This document shows positions 7,224 to 11,527 of a DNA stretch of 11,527 bases, in pieces (position 1 is the stretch's first letter; every line of letters begins with the position of its first letter). Location: positions 1-11,527 of the forward strand of contig JAKSBB010000188.1 of assembly GCA_022361315.1 (NCBI GenBank), in the 5' to 3' direction. The notes below the pieces were generated by a model. It was not told the origin of the DNA, did not search any database, and saw only the letters and a list, made by a program, of their open reading frames with translations. The DNA comes from Desulfobacterales bacterium. Lineage in GTDB: Bacteria; Desulfobacterota; Desulfobacteria; Desulfobacterales; Desulfobacteraceae. The position numbers and the translations under genes were made by a program.

Positions 7224-8066
7224 CTACTCTTTTGCAGAGGCGTCAAAGGTGAACCATTTCACTGCCAGGCGGCTGATGGTACCATCGGCCAGGGCCTCAT
7301 CAATGGCTTTGGAGAACATGGCCGCAAGTTCGGGATCCGCTTTCCTGACAGCAACCCCCACGCCTTTGCCGAAGGGGCCCTTGGTCATGCCAGGTCCCAC
7401 CATTTTAAAGGCGTTGCCCTGATCGGACTTCAGTTTGGGAACCCAGTAGCTCATGGCGCCCAGGGCGGCATCGATTCTACCGGCATCCAGATCCATCTCC
7501 AGGTTTTCCTGGGTATCATAGGATCGGATTTCCAGGTCTTTCCCCAGGTATTGATTCAGGAATTTTTCCTGGATGGTTGCGGCCTGTACACCGATGGTCT
7601 TACCTTTAAAGGCCTTGGCCAGGTCAGCCATGGCCGCTTTTTCATCAGCACTCAGTTCATCCAGGGTCATGTCTGTGACACCGGTGGTGAACCCGGCAAG
7701 GCCGCTGTCTTTAAGAACAATGAATACAGAGGGGGTGGCCGCGTAATATCTGGAGAAATCCACCACCTTCTGGCGTTTTTCGGTAATGGACATGGCCGCC
7801 ATGATCGCATCATATTTGCCCGCATTCAGGGAGGGAATGATGCCGTCCCAGGCCTGGGGGACCAGTGTATATTCAATTCCCATCCGTTTGCACAGTTCCG
7901 CTGCCAGGTCCACTTCGAACCCGCCCAGTTTTCCGTCCGACCCCGTAAAGTTCCAGGGGGCAAAGGCACCTTCCGTGGCAATGGTGATTTTCTGGTAAGG
8001 ACCGGCCTGGGCCATCCCGGTCATCAGGGCAAGCAATAATAAAAGTGTTGTGATTGTCTGTTTCAT
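7224..8066 (-). CDS. Periplasmic binding protein of the octopine/nopaline (lysine-arginine-ornithine) type
   Basis: This is a 280-residue family 3 solute-binding protein. Residues 1-21 are a Sec signal peptide ending AQA before GPYQ, without a lipobox, so the mature protein is soluble in the periplasm. ITIATEGAFAPWNF (27-40), GGFEVDLAAELCKRM (48-62), WDGIIPSLNAGKYDAIMAAM (73-92) and SITEKR (93-98, with the carboxylate-binding Arg98) mark lobe 1. GVQAATIQEKF (159-169), AGRIDAALGAM (195-205) and FGKGVGVAVRK (232-242) mark lobe 2. The wording and the extra segment at about 122-155 recall NocT/OccT of Agrobacterium more than HisJ. By eye, Ala204 stands where HisJ/LAO have the Asp that holds the ligand's alpha-amino group. 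AAGGAGG precedes the start. It is the second gene of the operon, 21 nt after the ATPase. Confidence 0.92.
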   Translation of the reverse strand: MKQTITTLLLLLALMTGMAQAGPYQKITIATEGAFAPWNFTGSDGKLGGFEVDLAAELCKRMGIEYTLVPQAWDGIIPSLNAGKYDAIMAAMSITEKRQKVVDFSRYYAATPSVFIVLKDSGLAGFTTGVTDMTLDELSADEKAAMADLAKAFKGKTIGVQAATIQEKFLNQYLGKDLEIRSYDTQENLEMDLDAGRIDAALGAMSYWVPKLKSDQGNAFKMVGPGMTKGPFGKGVGVAVRKADPELAAMFSKAIDEALADGTISRLAVKWFTFDASAKE

Positions 8067-8087
8067 GGGGCCTCCTTAGGGGTTAAT

Positions 8088-8861
8088 TTATAAAATCATG
8101 GATAAAAACTCCCGGCACCGGTTGGTCCGGGGATTTCCAAACAATTCATCCGGGGTATTCTGCTCTTCAATTTTGCCGTCGTGGAGAAATAGAACCGTGT
8201 CGGATACCTCCCTGGCAAATCCCATTTCATGGGTGACAACGATCATGGTGCGGCCTTCAGCTGCCAGGGTGTGCATCACTTTGAGAACCTCTCCCACAAG
8301 TTCCGGGTCCAGGGCTGAGGTGGGCTCGTCAAACAGCAGGACTTCCGGTTCCATACACAGGGCCCTGGCAATGGCCACACGCTGTTGTTGACCGCCGGAC
8401 AGTTCCGACGGGTAGGCGGCGAGTTTGTCCGCGATGCCCACCTTTTCCAGCAGGCCTAAGGCCCGGTCCCGGACATCTGCCTTATCCGCTTTGAGAACAT
8501 GCAACGGACCCTCCATCACATTGTCCAGCACCGTCATATGACTCCAGAGGTTGAATCCCTGAAAGACCATGCCGAGTTTTGTCCTCAGTTGTTCCACCTG
8601 CCGACGGTCCGCCACGACAGGGGTATTGTTTCCCCGGGTTTTGATTCTGACTTCATCTCCGCCTACAATGATGCGGCCGGTATCTGGAACCTCCAGGAAA
8701 TTAAGGCAGCGCAGAAAGGTGCTTTTGCCGGAACCGGAACTGCCGATGATGGAAATCACCTGACTCGCACCTGCAGTCATGGAGATTCCCTTGAGCACCT
8801 CGTTTTCACCAAAACGTTTGTGAATATCCTCAGCAATGAGCACTGGCGTCTCCCCGTTCAT
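8088..8861 (-). CDS. Amino acid ABC transporter ATPase (HisP/OccP-like)
   Basis: This 257-residue cytoplasmic ATPase energises the transporter. Walker A is GSSGSGKST (40-48), the Q-loop Gln is 101 in VFQGFNLW, the signature is LSGGQ (154-158), Walker B is VLLFDE (174-179) followed by the D-loop SALD, and the switch His is 211 (VTHEMG). The insert between the beta strands (residues 72-92, with a Gly-Asn-Asn-Thr turn) is of the kind seen in HisP/OccP. All catalytic motifs are intact. It is first in the operon; a GGAGA ribosome binding site precedes the ATG. The order ATPase, binding protein, permease, permease is common for opine and basic amino acid systems. Confidence 0.93.
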   Translation of the reverse strand: MNGETPVLIAEDIHKRFGENEVLKGISMTAGASQVISIIGSSGSGKSTFLRCLNFLEVPDTGRIIVGGDEVRIKTRGNNTPVVADRRQVEQLRTKLGMVFQGFNLWSHMTVLDNVMEGPLHVLKADKADVRDRALGLLEKVGIADKLAAYPSELSGGQQQRVAIARALCMEPEVLLFDEPTSALDPELVGEVLKVMHTLAAEGRTMIVVTHEMGFAREVSDTVLFLHDGKIEEQNTPDELFGNPRTNRCREFLSMIL

Positions 8862-8919
8862 GGCAATTCTCCGTTACCGATCACTCCTCGGCGTGTTTTG
8901 TTCGTTACATAATTTATGA

Positions 8920-8939
8920 TTTGTACTAATTGTTACAAA
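8920..8939. promoter_or_regulatory. Inverted repeat, candidate RpiR operator for the ABC operon
   Basis: TTTGTA (8920-8925), an 8-nt spacer, then TACAAA (8934-8939) form a perfect 6-bp inverted repeat. The shape TGTA-N8-TACA resembles operators of RpiR-family proteins such as HexR. It lies across the predicted transcription start of the minus-strand operon, where a bound repressor would block polymerase. Confidence 0.5.
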
Positions 8940-8942
8940 AAT

Positions 8943-8971
8943 CTTATATGAGGTTTGATTTCAAAAAGCAA
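8943..8971 (-). promoter_or_regulatory. Candidate sigma-70 promoter of the ABC transporter-amidohydrolase operon
   Basis: On the minus strand, TTGCTT (8971-8966) and TATAAG (8948-8943) are 17 nt apart; the -10 matches five of six consensus bases. Start of transcription would fall near 8936, giving a leader of about 75 nt before the ATPase ATG at 8861. An alternative, TTGTAA-N16-TAAATT, lies about 30 nt further downstream and would itself overlap the inverted repeat. Confidence 0.4.
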
Positions 8972-9020
8972 GAGAATTAATTGAATTATTTAATGAGCTG
9001 AAATAAAAGGCGAAAATCTG

Positions 9021-9052
9021 TTTGGCTGCAACCCGGAGAAACCGCTGCCAAA
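9021..9052. repeat. Inverted repeat in the divergent regulatory region
   Basis: TTTGGC (9021-9026) and GCCAAA (9047-9052) are perfect complements 20 nt apart, with a smaller CGG-AGAAA-CCG (9034-9044) nested inside. It ends 5 nt before the TTGACA of the regulator promoter. It could be an activator or second repressor site; it is not followed by a T-run. Confidence 0.4.
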
Positions 9053-9057
9053 AGTAA

Positions 9058-9088
9058 TTGACAAACCCCTTGTTTCAAAATAGGTAAT
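9058..9088 (+). promoter_or_regulatory. Candidate promoter of the rpiR-type regulator
   Basis: A consensus -35 TTGACA (9058-9063) is followed after 19 nt by GGTAAT (9083-9088), which matches four of six bases of a -10; TAGGTA at 9081 is the 17-nt option. Transcription would start near 9095, some 45 nt before the ATG at 9140. The spacing is long, which fits a weak or activator-assisted promoter. Confidence 0.4.
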
Positions 9089-9098
9089 AAAGAAACAA
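9070..9098. promoter_or_regulatory. Inverted repeat overlapping the regulator promoter, candidate autoregulatory operator
   Basis: TTGTTTC (9070-9076) and GAAACAA (9092-9098) are perfect 7-bp complements with their starts 22 nt apart, about two helical turns. They bracket the -10 region, so a dimeric or tetrameric regulator bound here would block its own promoter. The outer TTGT/ACAA ends are shared with the repeat at 8920-8939. Confidence 0.5.
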
Positions 9099-9139
9099 AC
9101 GTACCATTGCTTTCAGAATACCCGATTTTCAGGATACCC

Positions 9140-10003
9140 ATGAGCAGTAAGCAATTTATAAAACGGATCCAGGCCCTGGATAAACTGACGCCTAAAGAGA
9201 AAAAGATCGCTGATTTTTTTGCCCGGAATTATGATGATCTCGTATTTGAAAATCTGTCCTCCATCGGCAGAAAGGCGGACGTGTCCAAGCCGACTGTTCT
9301 ACGATTTATCAATAAACTCGGGTTTGCCAGATTCGCAGAGTTCAACAGGGCCCTGCGGGATGAAATGAATCTCACCCACGACACCCTGCATATCCGGTAC
9401 TCTTTGAAAAAAAAATTGCTCCAGGATTCTCAAGAGGATATTCTCGCCCAGAATTTCTCAAATACCATCAAGAATCTTGAGACCACCTACAGCCGGATGG
9501 ACAGAGCCGTATTCACGGAAATTGCCCGTGCCATTGCAGATGTCCGTGGACGCCTCTACATTTTCGGCCAGCGTAGCTCCCATGCACTGGCCTATATGTT
9601 TTACAATATGATTCGGCGGGTATTGGCGGACATCATGCTGGTGCCTGCGGGGTGCTCGGCAGAGCCGGATCCGCTGCTTGATGTGACGGCGGATGATGTG
9701 TTGTTTGTGGTTTTCCGGCACCCCTACGGGACCGATGCTGCCCGCTTGATCTCCTACTTCCGCAGTTGTGGGGGGAAGGTGATCTTGCTCACGGACAGCG
9801 AGTTGAACCCTGCATCGGATCTGGCTGATCACCAGTTGGTGGTGAATACGGAGGGGGTTTCCGTTTTCACTTCTTCCACCAGTATCCTGGCCGTTCTGGA
9901 GTCCTTGAACATTGCCGTGCTCGGGTTTGCCGATACAGATATCTCCGAGCGGCTTGAAAGGGCTGAATCCCTGTATAAGGCATTCGGCACCTTTTCGGGC
10001 TGA
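9140..10003 (+). CDS. MurR/RpiR family transcriptional regulator (HTH + SIS)
   Basis: This 287-residue regulator is divergent from the ABC transporter operon. The N-terminal HTH_6 domain covers about 1-78: LTPKEKKIADFFARN (16-30), then NLSSIGRKADVSKPTVLRF (38-56) as the helix-turn-helix and NKLGFARFAEF. The C-terminal SIS domain covers about 125-265: RLYIFGQRSSHALAYMF (138-154), DVLFVVFRHPYGTDAARLI (186-204) and GGKVILLTD (211-219). SIS domains usually bind sugar phosphates. The Ser-Ser loop is present, but the ligand here is more likely tied to the amino acid or conjugate handled next door. ATG 9140 is chosen because AGGA (9131-9134) lies 5 nt upstream; a TTG at 9107 would add 11 residues without family similarity. 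It probably controls the divergent operon and itself through the inverted repeats between them. Confidence 0.88.
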   Translation: MSSKQFIKRIQALDKLTPKEKKIADFFARNYDDLVFENLSSIGRKADVSKPTVLRFINKLGFARFAEFNRALRDEMNLTHDTLHIRYSLKKKLLQDSQEDILAQNFSNTIKNLETTYSRMDRAVFTEIARAIADVRGRLYIFGQRSSHALAYMFYNMIRRVLADIMLVPAGCSAEPDPLLDVTADDVLFVVFRHPYGTDAARLISYFRSCGGKVILLTDSELNPASDLADHQLVVNTEGVSVFTSSTSILAVLESLNIAVLGFADTDISERLERAESLYKAFGTFSG

Positions 10004-10008
10004 ATGCC
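9979..10008 (+). terminator. Stem-loop at the end of the regulator gene, possible weak terminator
   Basis: GGCATTCGGC (9979-9988) pairs with GCTGAATGCC (9999-10008) over 10 bp with one G-U, leaving a 10-nt loop. The stop codon TGA (10001-10003) lies within the 3' arm. The following GTTGTCCGTTCCTCTTTT is pyrimidine-rich but not a clean T-run, so termination may be inefficient. Confidence 0.45.
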
Positions 10009-10147
10009 GTTGTCCGTTCCTCTTTTCGGAATTGATTTCTTATGGTCCGGGTTGAGGTCTCCGGCATTTTTGACTATACTTGTATCCGGTTGCCGACCCT
10101 TTCCATTTTCCACGGCTGACGCCATCTCAGATGCCTGGTGCCAAGCC

Positions 10148-10172
10148 TTCCGGACTATGAATTAGACCGGAA
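10148..10172. repeat. Inverted repeat upstream of the nitroreductase gene
   Basis: TTCCGG (10148-10153) and CCGGAA (10167-10172) are perfect 6-bp complements around 13 nt. No T-run follows. The rest of the 230-nt gap 10004-10233 shows no gene and no clear promoter. Confidence 0.35.
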
Positions 10173-10194
10173 ATTGAAGTGACTTATAACCCAG

Positions 10195-10212
10195 CGGATA
10201 TGAAATTATCCG
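10195..10212. promoter_or_regulatory. 18-bp palindrome in the nitroreductase leader, candidate operator
   Basis: CGGATA (10195-10200), six nucleotides, then TATCCG (10207-10212) form a perfect inverted repeat 21 nt before the ATG. The size and closeness to the start are typical of a repressor site for a dimeric regulator. A short mRNA hairpin is the other possibility. I cannot name the regulator. Confidence 0.45.
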
Positions 10213-10233
10213 AATTCGTTTAAGGATATGATG

Positions 10234-10857
10234 ATGAACCCTGTTGTAGAAGCCCTGAAGTTCCGCCACGCCTGTAAAAAATTTGATACTGAAAAAAAGA
10301 TTTCCGATACCGACCTGGATACCATTCTTGAAGCGGCCTGCCTCTCCCCCACCTCATTCGGGATGGAAGCCTGGAAGTTTCTTGTTCTGGCATCCCGTGA
10401 TATCAGAGAAAAATTGAGACCTGCCTGCTGGGACCAGGCCCAGGTAACGGACAGCAGCCATGTCATTGTCATCCTGGCACGTCCCGGGTTGATTACCCCG
10501 GAAAATGAGTATGTCCTCCAGAATTTTCTCCGGCGGGAATTGCCCGAAGATGCCACCAAAGCCTATGTGGAGCGGTATGGACGGTACCTGGAAACCGAAG
10601 TCTATCCCAGGATGTCCACCTACGCCTGGTGCGCCAAGCAGTGCTATATCGGGCTGGCCAATATCATGACTGCAGCAGCGTCCCTGGGGATAGATACCTG
10701 TCCCATGGAGGGCTTTGAAAAAGAACGGGTGGAAGCGGTGTTGGACATCGATACCGAAGAATTTGAAGTGGCGGTGCTGGTGGCACTTGGATACAGGGCA
10801 GGGGAGCAGACACCCCGGCGCCGGCATGACCGGGAGCGGCTGGTGGAAATCAGATAA
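10234..10857 (+). CDS. NAD(P)H nitroreductase family FMN enzyme (NfsB-like)
   Basis: This 207-residue cytoplasmic flavoprotein is of the nitroreductase fold. LKFRHACKKFD (8-18) is the FMN-phosphate binding Arg/Lys motif. SPTSFGMEAWKF (38-49) is the conserved 'S.Ts.g.Q.W.f' strand and loop. AWCAKQCYIGLANIMTAAASLGIDTCPMEGF is the core helix, ending in the CPMEGF flavin loop (PIEGF in E. coli NfsB). VAVLVALGYR is the final strand. Such enzymes reduce nitro groups, quinones or flavins; the physiological substrate is unknown. Three ATG codons stand in a row at 10228, 10231 and 10234. AAGGA (10222-10226) is 7 nt from the third, so that one is chosen. It is flanked by an upstream palindrome and, 77 nt downstream, by a regulator gene. 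Confidence 0.88.
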   Translation: MNPVVEALKFRHACKKFDTEKKISDTDLDTILEAACLSPTSFGMEAWKFLVLASRDIREKLRPACWDQAQVTDSSHVIVILARPGLITPENEYVLQNFLRRELPEDATKAYVERYGRYLETEVYPRMSTYAWCAKQCYIGLANIMTAAASLGIDTCPMEGFEKERVEAVLDIDTEEFEVAVLVALGYRAGEQTPRRRHDRERLVEIR

Positions 10858-10868
10858 AAATAGGGAAA

Positions 10869-10884
10869 GACCGGTCGCCCGGTC
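10869..10884 (+). repeat. Short GC-rich hairpin after the nitroreductase gene
   Basis: GACCGG-TCGC-CCGGTC makes a 6-bp stem with a 4-nt loop, 11 nt after the nitroreductase stop. No T-run follows, so it is not a classical terminator; read-through into the response regulator gene is possible. Confidence 0.4.
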
Positions 10885-10934
10885 GCAGCAGCTCCCTATA
10901 AATTAGGTGTGTACCAAATAATAAGGGAGGGAGA

Positions 10935-11527
10935 ATGGAAGCACCCAGGATTCTTGTGGTGGACGACGAACTGGTCATCCGGGAGTCCCTGGCCGGCTGG
11001 CTGCGCCGGGACGGATACCGGGTGGAAACCCTGGAGAGCGGAGAACTGGCCGTTGAGGCCCTGAAGACCACGAGTTTTGATGTGATTCTTCTGGATATCC
11101 AGATGGACGGGATGTCCGGCATGGATGTGCTGGCCCACGTCAAGGAAGAATATCCGGATATCGATGTCATCATGATCACCGCCTTCGGTTCGGTGCCCTC
11201 TGCTGTTCAGGCCATGAAGTCCCATGCTTTTGATTATCTGTTGAAACCCTTTGACCCGGATGAACTGGGCGTGCTGATCAAAAAGCTCATGGACCACCGG
11301 GCCAGGAAGCGGGAAAATACCTACCTGCGGGAAACCTTTGAGGAACAGAGCCGGTTCGAAAGCATGATCGGGCAGTCCGGGGCCATGCAGGAGGTCTTTT
11401 CCCTGATCAGGGATATCCGTGATTCCGATGCCACCGTATTGCTTACCGGAGAAACGGGATCGGGCAAGGGGCTGGCCGCCAAAGCCATGCATTCCAACTC
11501 CCGGCTGAAAGACGGGCCCTTTGTGGC
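10935..11527 (+). CDS. NtrC-family sigma-54 response regulator, N-terminal part (runs off window end)
   Basis: The frame starts at ATG 10935, 4 nt after GGAGG (10926-10930), and is open to the last base (197 codons plus 2 nt). Residues 1-120 form a receiver domain: acidic pair Asp10/Asp11, phospho-acceptor Asp54 (LLDIQMDGMSG), Thr82 (MITAFGS) and Lys104 (LLKPFD). A helical linker (about 111-140) leads to the AAA+ domain. IGQSGAMQEVFSLI (145-158) and Walker A GETGSGKG (172-179) are followed by AAKAMHSNS. This is the layout of NtrC/ZraR/AtoC-type activators, which use ATP hydrolysis to open sigma-54 promoters after phosphorylation by a partner histidine kinase. Family members usually have Glu after the Walker Lys; here it is Gly179. 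The GAFTGA loop, DNA-binding domain and any kinase lie outside the window, so the targets are unknown. Confidence 0.9.
   Translation, partial: MEAPRILVVDDELVIRESLAGWLRRDGYRVETLESGELAVEALKTTSFDVILLDIQMDGMSGMDVLAHVKEEYPDIDVIMITAFGSVPSAVQAMKSHAFDYLLKPFDPDELGVLIKKLMDHRARKRENTYLRETFEEQSRFESMIGQSGAMQEVFSLIRDIRDSDATVLLTGETGSGKGLAAKAMHSNSRLKDGPFV

Noticed and set aside
7167..8039. Long open frame (290 codons) on the plus strand opposite the binding-protein gene
   Set aside because: It is antisense to a gene with signal peptide and family motifs, its product is low-complexity His/Gly/Phe-rich, and it has no ribosome binding site of note.
9107..9139. TTG start for the RpiR-type regulator
   Set aside because: ATG 9140 has AGGA at good spacing and begins where family members begin.
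10354..10827. 157-codon minus-strand open frame
   Set aside because: It is antisense to the nitroreductase gene, and the product resembles no family.
10896..11492. 198-codon minus-strand open frame
   Set aside because: It is the antisense shadow of the receiver/AAA+ gene on the plus strand, whose motifs are unmistakable.
1..11527. CRISPR array, insertion sequence, phage or toxin-antitoxin genes
   Set aside because: No repeated spacers, transposase or integrase motifs, terminal repeats or paired toxin-antitoxin genes could be seen on either strand.

Overview
The window reads as ordinary chromosomal DNA of a Gram-negative, probably anaerobic bacterium. My best guess is a member of the Desulfobacterota (Desulfobacterales-like). 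The guess rests on moderate GC content, a FapA/DUF342 protein with an extra N-terminal domain, a PNPase end followed by a YycJ-type metallo-hydrolase, and an NtrC-type regulator of a style common in that group. No rRNA, tRNA, CRISPR array, insertion sequence or phage gene was seen.

Left part (1-4512). The S1 domain ending polynucleotide phosphorylase (partial, +) overlaps by 14 nt a YycJ/WalJ-like MBL-fold hydrolase (+). Next comes a nitronate monooxygenase-like flavoprotein (+) that has Leu where the family usually has its catalytic His. It converges, stop to stop 18 nt apart, with a long FapA/DUF342 gene on the minus strand. The AT-rich stretch 4189-4512 upstream of that gene holds a possible 56-codon small gene (+) with an ideal Shine-Dalgarno sequence.

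Middle part (4513-10003). A minus-strand operon reads ATPase, periplasmic binding protein, two permeases, then an M20D amidohydrolase. It is divergent from a MurR/RpiR-type regulator (+). The binding protein resembles the octopine/nopaline type and lacks the Asp that grips the free alpha-amino group in HisJ/LAO-type proteins. Together with the amidohydrolase this suggests import of an N-substituted (opine-like or N-acyl) amino acid and its hydrolysis in the cytoplasm. The 278-nt divergent region carries a promoter candidate in each direction and three inverted repeats. One repeat sits at the predicted start of the operon transcript and another inside the regulator's own promoter, which fits repression and autoregulation by the RpiR protein. 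A 9-bp GC-rich stem-loop lies between the binding-protein and first permease genes, as in other operons that need excess binding protein.

Right part (10004-11527). An NfsB-like nitroreductase (+) is preceded by a clean 18-bp palindrome. It is followed by the 5' part of an NtrC-family (receiver plus AAA+) sigma-54 activator (+) that runs off the end.

Most of the window is conventional. The points most worth a second look are the inferred N-substituted amino-acid uptake unit and its operators, the binding-site variant in the binding protein, the Leu-for-His flavoprotein, and the small gene.
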